Shown here: positions 55,513-64,000 of the stretch, in pieces
Layout: every line of letters starts with the position of its first letter
How positions within the stretch are numbered: the stretch's first letter is position 1
From: Haliclystus octoradiatus
Lineage: Eukaryota > Cnidaria > Staurozoa > Stauromedusae > Haliclystidae
Direction of reading: 5' to 3'
DNA length: 64,000 bases
Assembly (NCBI GenBank): GCA_916610825.1
Contig: OU744451.1
Coordinates: 3,394,345-3,458,344, forward strand
Position numbers and translations under genes: made by a program
The notes under the pieces: model-generated
Told to the model about the DNA's origin: nothing
The model's input: only the letters and a program-made list of their open reading frames with translations
The model's database searches: none

Positions 55513-56850
55513 ATGACTATCCGCTCAGTCGATTCCGCGACCGTTACAACACCGGTCAATTCACAGCCAACAACAGGCCAATTGCGAAATCTTCAAACAG
55601 ACATTCTAACACTTAAGGAAACCTGCAGATTATACAGAAACACGATATCTAAAGTAGAGCAGGAAAATCAATCTCTGCAGGCCACTATTACTGATCTTAA
55701 GAATGAATTGAAGAACAACTCTTCAAAACACGACACTGAAATTAATCAGATCAAAAATCGCTTGTCTGCCACAGAAACAAGCATAGCTGAAATGAAACAT
55801 TATATGTCCAAAAAAACAACAACTACTTCTTCAACCCATATTAATCAGAATAGCACGCATGGAAACAATAACAATAACAATGTCAACAGCTCAAGGCCAC
55901 AAAGTCAAGTAGACAACACAGGCACCCCACTTGACCTTTTGATTGTAGCCGACTCACACATTCGTCACGTCATCCCTACAAAAATTGCAAAATCATCCAA
56001 AGCTAAAAAAGTCATCTGTCAGGGAATGCCCACTCACCAGTTTGTCACAGAAATAGAAAACATTGCAAAAACTAACACTAATTACAAATACATAATTCTT
56101 CATTTTGGCTCACATGATTCCCATGAAAAGATTGAGAAAGTATCTCTAGCCAACATTACTACGGCAATCATGAAAACAAAAACTTTATTCCCAAGTTCTC
56201 AAATTTATTATTCTTCAATGTTACCAAAGCCTGAAAATAGTTCAATATTAATAACAATGCGTCTAAATGATCAATTAGAAACATTTTGCACATCTAAAAA
56301 CATCACCTTCATTAACAACAGCAGGATATTTGTCACCAAGAATAACGGGACCCTAGAACAAAACAAACCACTTTTTTTACAGGATAGTATTTATACAAAT
56401 ACACACGGGACAAAGCTACTATCCAGAAACTTCATCAGAGCTATACACACCCAACAGCATGATATGATTACACCAAATATTCAACATATTCCGCAAATGA
56501 ATGTAGATCAAAGAATGCCTAGTATACCTCCTATGACCACCGAGTCCAACCAATCAGAATCGGTTATTCATCCATTAATGAGCCAACACCTAAAGCAACC
56601 CAATTATGTTATTCCACCGAGAAATGGAGAGGAGATAATGCAACAGACTCTTTCAGATTTCATGAAACTTTTTCATAACCGATTTAGTAATTCTGTCGAA
56701 TTTACGTCTACTATACCCCCTCAAGAAATGGCAAGACCATTAAACTTAATGCCTACTCTCCATCGCAGTACCGATAGAAGTTACGATGCTCATTCAGCAT
56801 GGGAAAATATTCCGCCACAAATATATCAACATCCACAAAGACATTATTAA
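55513..56850 (+). CDS. LINE-4 ORF1: coiled coil + SGNH-esterase domain (445 aa)
   Basis: Residues ~25-95 form a coiled coil (LKETCRLYRNTISKVEQENQ...), followed by an Asn-rich linker. From ~140 to ~315 comes an SGNH/GDSL hydrolase-like domain: L-I-V-A-D-S-H-I-R-H (block I, nucleophile Ser in A-D-S), L-H-F-G-S-H-D-S (block III, with S-H-D where N-D is usual) and F-L-Q-D-S-I-Y-T-N-T-H-G-T-K-L-L (block V, Asp...His). ES-type ORF1 proteins are established in CR1-like LINEs; the natural substrate is unknown. The C-terminal ~130 residues are Pro/Gln/Met-rich. The frame is uninterrupted. Confidence 0.72.
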   Translation: MTIRSVDSATVTTPVNSQPTTGQLRNLQTDILTLKETCRLYRNTISKVEQENQSLQATITDLKNELKNNSSKHDTEINQIKNRLSATETSIAEMKHYMSKKTTTTSSTHINQNSTHGNNNNNNVNSSRPQSQVDNTGTPLDLLIVADSHIRHVIPTKIAKSSKAKKVICQGMPTHQFVTEIENIAKTNTNYKYIILHFGSHDSHEKIEKVSLANITTAIMKTKTLFPSSQIYYSSMLPKPENSSILITMRLNDQLETFCTSKNITFINNSRIFVTKNNGTLEQNKPLFLQDSIYTNTHGTKLLSRNFIRAIHTQQHDMITPNIQHIPQMNVDQRMPSIPPMTTESNQSESVIHPLMSQHLKQPNYVIPPRNGEEIMQQTLSDFMKLFHNRFSNSVEFTSTIPPQEMARPLNLMPTLHRSTDRSYDAHSAWENIPPQIYQHPQRHY

Positions 56851-57108
56851 AAATGATTTACATATACAATTACAAGATTATTAAAAAGATATACATCAAG
56901 TACACGTTTATGAAGAATATCCATAGAAGTTACCATTCAGATAAGTTTATGTGTGATATCATTGATATCGTAGCTACAGAAACTAGCTATAGTAATGTTA
57001 AGAATAGTTTAAAAAATATTTTTATTAGAAATAGCGTTACAATAGATATAGTAAAGCCCTTACATTCGAGAGATGTGTCTCATCCCTCGAAATTCTCCAA
57101 TATAAACT

Positions 57109-58698
57109 ATGGAAATCCCTGAAAATCTTACTTTTACCTTTTGGAACATCAACGGTCTGGGCTCTAAGCTAGCGAATCCTGATTTTCAAAAATTTATAAA
57201 AAATGATGTCATTTTTCTTAGCGAAACATGGACTCAAAGGTCATCACATTTTCACCCTCCCCCAAATTATGATATAATTTATAAACATAGAACAAGTAAA
57301 CAACCAAATTGTAGTAGAGGTTCAGGAGGATTAGCAGTCCTCATAAAGTGTAATATTAAACATGCGTTTACCGAAATTCCGTCAAATTCAGAAGATATAA
57401 TGTGGTTAAAAATGAATAGGTTAGCTTTTGGTCTCAATAATGACTTGTATATTGCTTTCGTATATGTTAGTCCACAATACTCTTCGGTAAATCCTATTCA
57501 TAAAAATCAGGTATTTGAAATTTTGCAAAACGAATTGATAAATGTACCGGGTGGTTGCGATGTGCTGGTTGGCGGCGACTTCAATGCTCGACTAGGCAAA
57601 TTAAATGATTTTATTTCCAATGATGATGACTCCTTTTTTGATTTACCTCCAATGTATGTACCCGATTATCACAATTTAGTTCTAAGAAAAACTCGAGATA
57701 ATACAATCAACGATTATAGTAGACATTTAATCAGTATTTGCACTAGCAACCAACTTCGGATCCTTAACGGCCGACTAAAAGGTGACGAGGAAGGTGAATT
57801 TACATACCATGGTAATATTGGGTCTAGTCTCGTCAATTTTGTTTTGGCCTCAGAACAATTGTACTTACAATCACCATCAGTTCTCAAATCAATCAAAGTC
57901 GATAAAGATGCATTGCTACTTTCAGATCATTACTCAATTAATTTGTCTCTTAACGTTACTCTAAGGCATACCAACAATGATTGCTCAAGCATTCTTGTCG
58001 AAGAGAGACCACCCCGATATTTATGGTGCGACGAAAAGAAATCTGATTACGCGGAACGATTCTCTAGCGAATCTCATGAACGCCTTATTGAATCACTCTC
58101 TTCAGAAATATTAACATCAACTGAAGACATTGACCAGATCATCGATAAAATTTCGGATTTGCTCACAACGTCCGCTCAAGGCATTTTGAAATTAAAAACA
58201 TTTAAAAAGCAGAAACATGCTAGGCAATTCAAAACACGATGGTACACAAAATCATGTTCTCATATAAAATCACGACTAAATAACATCATCAGACTTTTGA
58301 AAAGGCACCCTAATGATCCATTTCTTCGAGGTAGGATTTGCCGGTTAAGAAAGCAATATAAAAAAGAAATCAAACTGTCAAAACGTCAACACAATGATAC
58401 TGCTTTGCATAATCTAAACAACGCCATGAATAACGATAAAAATAAATTTTGGCAATTAATGAAATCATTTCGAGCTTCTGAAAATAAAAATGAGACACTG
58501 CCTGATGCCTATGAGCTCCTATCTCATTTTAAGCAACTCCATGAAGAGAATCCTATCGAGTCAGATACTGTAGATGGGAATTATACTGTTATGCAATCCC
58601 AATCTGAATCCAATTTCGTGGGAGATCTCGACAGGGCAATAGACACAAGGGAAATTATCTCTGCCATGAAACTCTTAAAAAAAAAAATCACCTGGTAG
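57109..58698 (+). pseudogene. LINE-4 ORF2, endonuclease half
   Basis: 529 codons open. Endonuclease motifs: W-N-I-N-G-L-G-S-K (residue ~13), L-S-E-T-W (~37), R-G-S-G-G-L-A-V-L-I (~70), V-G-G-D-F-N-A-R-L-G (~155), I-L-N-G-R-L-K-G-D (~217) and L-S-D-H-Y-S-I (~270). A basic linker leads into the reverse transcriptase. The frame breaks at an 11-A run (58677-58687) just before the S-P-G-R-D-G motif of the RT, by a length change of the run. It could be a copying slip or a sequencing error. Confidence 0.85.
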
Positions 58699-58708
58699 GG
58701 ATGGGATA

Positions 58709-60616
58709 TTGGCAGAAATGGTCCATGCAACGGCAGATAAATTTATCGACGTTTACAAAAACCTATTCAATCAAATTTTTCAATCTGGCTACTTTCCAAA
58801 TTCTTGGAAAGAGTCTTTTATTTTACCCCTTTTTAAATCTGGGGACAAGCTCAACTCAAATAATTACAGAGGAATAAGCCTCACTAGTATTTTTGGTAAA
58901 TTGTTCTGTCTTATCCTCAATGAGAGGCTCAGGCATTTCCTTGACGAAAATGATATAATTCATGAAGCACAGGGTGGTTTTCAAAAAAATAAACGAACGG
59001 CAGATCATTTGTTTTGCCTTAAAACCCTTATTTCGAAGTATACAAAAAATAATAAAAAGCTTTTTACCTGTTTCATTGATTTGAAAAAGGCGTTCGACAC
59101 TGTTTGGCATCCTGGCCTTTTATTGAAGCTAAAGCAATTAAACATCGATGGAATTTTTTATAAAATAATTGACAACTTATATGTTCATAACAAAGCACAT
59201 ATCATTTACAACAATCTCTTGACTACGTCGATCTCACCCAGTGTTGGCGTTCGCCAAGGGTGAATCCTTAGTCCTAATCTTTTTAATATTTATATCAATG
59301 ATTTTGCAAAATCTTTAACATGTCAATCAACACATCCAGTTTTTCTTGCTGATAAGCCATTGAATTGTTTAATGCTTGCCGACGATATAGTCTTATTTTC
59401 TCAAACCAAAGAGGGTCTCCAAAAATGCATGGAGAAAGCATATCTTTACGCCGAGCAATGAAAGCTCAATATTAATTATGAAAAGTCAAAATGCATGATC
59501 TTCTCAAAAAAATATGTTGATGAGCAACATTTCTTTTCCATTAATAATACCCCCATCGAAATGGTCGACAATTACAAATATCTAGGTTTTTCGTTTCATT
59601 GCTCCTCAAAACAATGTTTTGGTATTAAGCAACTTTGCACAAAAGCCGAAAAAGCATGGGCAATAACACAGCGCTCTATGGGGCGGTCGTCAACCAGCTA
59701 TGTCGCAATTCACAAAACAATGTTTACTACCATGATAAAACCCATATTTCTCTATGCTAGTGATGTTTGGGGTGATTCTGTTACTCACATTGAAAATAAC
59801 CAAATAGAAACTGTACAGCGAGATATTATGCGGAAAATATTAAATGTTAGAAAGAATTCCAGTAAGATAGCTGTTAGAGCGGAATTGGGGATCATCCCTC
59901 TCCAGATTGACGTTAAAATTAATATGATCAAATTCCTTGTTAGAATGATTAACTCCAAAAAAAGTAGTTTACTGTACAAGGCATTTGGTGAACAAATCGT
60001 CAACAGTTCATCAACTTCATGGTTGGGTAAAGTTACACATCATTTGTCCGAAATAGGAATCAATTTACAGCTTTTGATCTCTAAAGAAACTAATCAAAAA
60101 TCTGATCAAATAAAACTAATCAACTCTATAAAAGATCAATTAAATAACGAATACAAAATCAACTTTGAGCAAACTAATCTAAACTCTAACACTCCAGGTC
60201 AATCGAACCAATTGAAATTCTACAAAACAATCAAACATAAATTTGAATTTGAAAATTATTTGCTACTTCCACACAAAAAGTCTAGGATAGCAATAACTCA
60301 GATCAGAATCAGTGCTCATAAGCTCGGAGTACAGACCGGACGATATTCTAACATTCCCTACGAGGACCGGCTATGTCCCCATTGCGATAGTGACAGACTC
60401 GACGATGAGATACATCTACTCTTTAACTGTAATATAAATAGTAACTTGAGGGTAGCGTTTTTTAATAAAATAGAAAAGTTGCATAACAACTTTCAGGTAT
60501 TCTCGGATACAGAGAAATTGGAACTGCTCTTTTCCCAAACAGAGTTACAAACAAAGAAACTGTTGGGAAGATTTCTTTACGAATCTTTGCAGAAACGCTA
60601 TAATAATTTGCAATAG
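58709..60616 (+). pseudogene. LINE-4 ORF2, reverse transcriptase half
   Basis: Same frame throughout 58690-60616, broken only by TGA at 59261-59263 (right after V-R-Q-G, where Cys is usual) and TGA at 59459-59461 (in Y-A-E-Q-x-K-L, where Trp is usual). RT landmarks: N-N-Y-R-G-I-S-L-T, E-A-Q-G-G-F-Q, F-I-D-L-K-K-A-F-D-T-V, V-G-V-R-Q-G, catalytic L-A-D-D-I-V-L-F and N-Y-K-Y-L-G. The C-terminal tail carries C-P-H-C ... D-E-I-H-L-L-F-N-C, a zinc-knuckle-like motif (C-x2-C-x11-H-x4-C). No RNase H. Confidence 0.87.
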
Positions 60617-60868
60617 TGAATAATAGAATGACCCATGTTTTGATAATTTTATAACTATATCGTGAATCAATATTATCTTAATACGTTGTTATTTAGAAGC
60701 AACAGGGATAAATAGGTTCTTATAACAACTATGCTAAATAAAAAATAAATAAAAATATATATATATATATACAAATATCGAATAACAACATAATAATATT
60801 AAATAATACTTACCACACACCTGTATCTATGTAAACTGGTATATTGGTATTAAATCAAAACAAACAAA

Positions 60869-60949
<81 letters not shown>
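60869..60949 (+). repeat. (ATC)n microsatellite, right of LINE-4
   Basis: About 27 ATC units with a single CTTCAT interruption; also the 3' tail of the minus-strand LINE-5. Confidence 0.95.
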
Positions 60950-61720
60950 TGATTCAGAACCTTTGAGTTATACAAACTATTTTTCAAAGGACTGATACAT
61001 AGCTAAGTTGACAGGAAAACAGACATTAAATAAAAAAAAAGGTATAAATAACAGGAAAGAGTGGTAAGCATAAAGTATATTAAGAACGTAAGTGCTTCTC
61101 AAGGAGACGTTTGAATGTAGGCCTGCTTTGGACTTCCTTCATTGCAGATGGTAGATCGTTCCACTTATGCGCACCAGCATCTTGAAATGAATGACGATGG
61201 CTCGACTTAATGTAAATGTCATTGTGGGCGTGACATCTTGTTCTGGTGGAATACGGCAGTTGGAAAAAGTCGGAAAGCAAAGGAGGAGCTTGTTTGAATT
61301 TAATTTTATGAGTGAACATTAGTTGATGCGATGTTATTCTGTCTCTAAACAGAAAGCCAATCTAGTTGGCTTTGCATATCAGGAACACGAGTGCGATAGT
61401 TACAACGGAGCACTGTTTTCATTCCTCTGTCTTGCAATCTCTGGAGGCTATCTAGATGTTCAGTTTTACAGTTCCCCCATACGACAGCGCAGTAGTCAAA
61501 GTGTGGCAAAACAATGGTGTTATAAATAGTTCTAGCTGCTTCTTGCGGTATGAAGCGTCTCACGTATTTCAAAACGCCCAAGCCTCTATTGATTTTCTTT
61601 CTTGATGAAAGATTCTGGGAGCTCCGAAGGAGAATAATAGGGAGACAGCTATAGCGATGGTTGTTACCAACGGTAGAAAGCAAGAACAAAAATTCCAAAT
61701 TCTGAAAATATTTCAAAGCT
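60950..61720 (-). mobile_element. LINE-5: minus-strand 3' end, 5' truncated
   Basis: On the minus strand from 61716: I-N-R-G-L-G-V-L-K-Y-V-R-R-F, L-P-H-F-D-Y-C-A-V-V-W-G, L-Q-R-L-Q-D-R-G, then after a 1-nt frame change near 61325-61345 F-T-H-K-I-K, S-S-H-R-H-S-F-Q-D-A-G-A-H-K-W-N-D-L-P, ending at 61080. This is the thumb and C-terminus of a CR1/Jockey-like RT. A ~130-bp 3' UTR follows, and the element ends in (ATG)n, the complement of 60869-60949. 5' truncation, as here, is usual for LINEs. Confidence 0.8.
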
Positions 61721-62039
61721 AAATATTACAAGAAATTCTTCAACAGAACAGAACCAACCAGAGCCATCTATTTGAAATGAAAGAGTTGGGACACGCATGC
61801 AATTTTTGTATTTTGGCCTGGAGACTCTTCTAGAAAGAATTCGGACGTTATTGAATTCAAGATTCATAATAAAAAAAATCCCTTGTGACTTATAAAACCC
61901 CAATAACAGTCTTCGTAGAAAAAAATTTGACGCAATAGCTAACAGCAGATAGATCTATTAATAAAGAACATCGTTTCTGGTTCTCAACTGAGCCCATTTC
62001 CAGGTTAAATACAAGATTAAAAAGTAATCTAATTTTTAG
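61721..62039. other. Nothing recognised
   Basis: Short minus-strand frames without domains. May be the 3' UTR of the Penelope remnant or older host sequence. Confidence 0.4.
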
Positions 62040-62490
62040 TTTAAAAATGCATCCATTGGGATAAAGTTTACGAAAACATTTTTGATCTTATACATTTCAG
62101 ATTGTCCATTAAGGCTAGGTTTCAGTTCCCTAATGAAAATCATTTTATAAACTAAACAATCGAATGTGTCCTTGAGTGGCGTAGAATGGAAAATTGATTA
62201 TCGATGTCCTAAGGGGCGAGACCGTGTGCGTTTTATAAATGTTGACCAACAGCAGAAGATTGGCTTAGCTGCTCTTTAACGCGTTCATGCAGATACGGAC
62301 AAGTAAAACCGACATAGTTTGCCTCTCACAAACTGCACTTAAATTGGTACACAACGCGTTGTTGATTTAAATTCTTTTGTTTTCTTTACGGTATCTGAGT
62401 TCATCGATAATTTTTGCACTTTTAAAAAAATGTTTAAAATTTGAGCTGATTTTGTTGCTTAATTGGCTAATTCTAGAACCAAAAACATTG
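62040..62490 (-). pseudogene. Penelope-like element remnant, GIY-YIG endonuclease
   Basis: In several frames on the minus strand: K-I-I-D-E-L-R-Y-R-K, V-V-Y-Q-F-K-C-S-L-C-E (GIY-like segment with the C-x2-C typical of Penelope), Y-V-G-F-T, Y-L-H-E-R-V-K-E-Q-L-S, S-A-V-G-Q-H-L, and the tail F-I-R-E-L-K-P-S-L-N-G-Q-S. This is the C-terminal GIY-YIG nuclease of Penelope-like elements, with at least three frameshifts. The RT part is missing. Confidence 0.65.
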
Positions 62491-62523
62491 TTCTTTATTA
62501 ATCAATCTATTTCCTGTTAGTTA

Positions 62524-62875
62524 TTGCAATAAATTGTGACTTATATTCGATCTATTCAAATTCGAACACTTTGAGTAAAAGATATATACTATTTAAAATG
62601 TTTTCAATGAAATGCATCTGCATTAATAGCTATAATTTGTAATTTATAATTTGCTAATTTGAGTTCATACTACATACCCATGCCTTATTCTTTTATTTTC
62701 TTGCGGGCACTCTTGATAGCTTTTCAAATGATGACTATCTATATTCTAGATTTCTAGATCGCCCTCACTCTATCTCGTCTCTATACTATACTGAGAAAAT
62801 CCTGGGAGAATCTATTGTTTAACTCGTATGTTGTTTTCCCTGCGTTATGATTGATTAGTTTCCATAACAACTAAA
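62524..62875 (-). repeat. Right arm of the long-range inverted repeat
   Basis: Reverse complement matches 1776-2125 (see there). It lies immediately upstream, on the minus strand, of the Penelope remnant. Confidence 0.7.
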
Positions 62876-64000
62876 ATTTGATTGATTGATTGACAATAAT
62901 GGTACTTGGTTGTTATTTTATTCATTGTTTTTATTATTCGCTGGCTGGTTGTCATCTATATTTGTCAAAGTTAATTTTATTTGTTACTCCTTGAAGTTGT
63001 CCGGATTTATTGTATCTGTCTCATTGTGGTGTCTTTAATATTTTATTGTCGGTATTACTTCATAGTCAACGTCGGTCCCTAACGTCATCGTGTGCCATGT
63101 CCAGCGCACATAGAGTGCAGCGCACTATCCTCGAAATAATTATATAAATTGTGAGTGAGGCTGTTTATTTTCCGGGAAATCTGAAAACGTGCTATGCAGG
63201 AAAATACAACTAAATTCATCATCCTTCAATTAATGGTCAATGAATTTAATAATCCTTTATCTTTTGATCCTTACACAAAGCTAACAAAATGTGTTCAATA
63301 TCACTTCAAAATTTCAATTAAGCTTTTATAAATTTACAATTGGTAGAATAGACAAAAATAAAAAAAGTGTAAATAATATAGTATCGTATGGCGTCAGCAA
63401 ACATCACTAAAATCACGCAGAACAAATAACTTTTTCAACTCGAAATGATTGTGCATCTTACTTGAAAATATACAAAAAGAAAACAACTAATAGACATATT
63501 AAGCTATATCACGTGACTTGTATCGCGTGTTTAGATGCAAAACGGACTTGCTCTTCATTTGTGAAACGTACGTTTGTAAATTGTAAACGTACATTTGTAA
63601 ATGTTGCTGCTGTAAATTTCATACAAAGTGCTGTGTTTCTTTGTTTTCAACTGATTTACGTTTTCAAAATGATTATATATTATTTCAACTATTCTTCCTA
63701 TTACTTGTACAATTTGGTAGACAAATACAGGAAAAAGAAACACAGGAGAGAAGAGTTACAAGTTTTATATGGAAAGTTACATTCATGATATTTTTATTGC
63801 TTAGCCTGGTGGCATTTATGTTGATGCTAGAGCAAAATTTTATCGCAGCGTGAAAAAGAATGAAGAGCCACATTTAATATATACATATATGTGTGTTACT
63901 GATAACGACGATATTTCAGTCATTTATAAAGCTCATTGCTGTAAGGCTGGCAGTGGGGGACTCTGCATCACGTATTTGGATTGCTGTTTCAACTTGGTGA
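62876..64000. other. No gene seen
   Basis: AT-rich. Overlapping short frames at 63462-63873 have no domain or splice context. A small duplication (ACGTACGTTTGTAAATTGTAA) occurs at 63567-63600. Confidence 0.45.

Larger units (their letters stand above)
54650..60868 (+). mobile_element. LINE-4: nearly intact esterase-type LINE between (ATC)n tracts
   Basis: About 6.2 kb with three successive coding regions (54789-55463, 55513-56850, 57109-60616) and a ~250-bp 3' UTR. ORF2 is broken by only three changes. (ATC)n lies on both sides (54601-54649 and 60869-60949), so the element may have inserted into a microsatellite. The esterase-bearing ORF, APE endonuclease and lack of RNase H place it in the CR1/Jockey-like group; finer clade not assigned. 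The youngest-looking LINE in the window. Confidence 0.75.

Noticed and set aside
56799-57122. 107-codon frame bridging LINE-4 ORF1 and ORF2
   Set aside because: Lys/Ile-rich, out of frame with both neighbours and without motifs; treated as inter-ORF spacer.
59261-59461. Recoding of TGA as Cys/Trp in LINE-4
   Set aside because: Both stops are explained by single-base decay, the same element has a frameshift, and the host gene here uses ordinary codons.
1776-62875. Long-range inverted repeat as the ends of a giant Maverick/Polinton-type element
   Set aside because: No polymerase, integrase, protease or capsid genes lie between, and the right arm adjoins a Penelope remnant; two dispersed copies are simpler.
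63462-63873. Overlapping short frames with hydrophobic segments at the right edge
   Set aside because: AT-rich sequence readily yields such frames; no domain, partner exon or signal supports them.

Overview
This is strongly AT-rich eukaryotic DNA. It has GT-AG introns, one dispersed multi-exon gene, and a very heavy load of transposons and satellites, with no bacterial-style gene packing. Domain content points to an invertebrate metazoan: a secreted PAN + thrombospondin-1 protein, CR1/Jockey-type LINEs, a Penelope-like GIY-YIG endonuclease, Helitrons and hAT-type elements. An ascidian is my best guess but is inference only; no species can be fixed from the sequence.

Layout. 0-15 kb: gene-poor, with several short inverted-repeat transposons (107-753, 3733-4115, 7893-9309), a decayed Helitron replicase N-terminus (5666-6055), a 117-bp T-rich satellite (10.7-12.3 kb) and a tRNA-like SINE (12.93-13.3 kb). 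15.1-48.4 kb: one plus-strand gene whose nine predicted coding exons join in frame to 499 codons including the stop: signal peptide and PAN-like domain, a 22-nt microexon, five 171-bp phase-1 TSP1 exons, then three exons making an unrecognised Cys-containing C-terminus. Its introns hold four related ~3 kb repeats that I interpret as one non-autonomous Helitron family (5'-TC, GGTCCA/TGGACC hairpin, 3'-CTAG, A^T target). Nested inside them are a 4.1 kb LINE and an 886-bp hAT-like element with a perfect 8-bp target duplication. A 180-bp satellite (30.06-32.2 kb) and a large fold-back element (26661-28023) lie in the same long intron.

48.7-64 kb: intergenic retroelement graveyard. A decayed LINE (50.5-51.8 kb), a LINE with coiled coil + CCCH fingers + endonuclease (51.8-54.6 kb), a nearly intact LINE with an SGNH-esterase ORF (54.65-60.87 kb) bounded on both sides by (ATC)n tracts, a minus-strand LINE tail (61.08-61.72 kb) and a minus-strand Penelope remnant (62.04-62.49 kb).

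Most striking: the TSP1 exons, the Helitron copies and the empty Helitron sites form one tandem system. Occupied and unoccupied versions of the same intron lie side by side, and a Helitron 3' end is followed by host intron plus the first 5 nt of a TSP1 exon before the Helitron tail resumes. This suggests that exon number in this gene has changed through Helitron-associated duplication. All homology statements come from reading the sequence by eye; no alignments or searches were run.
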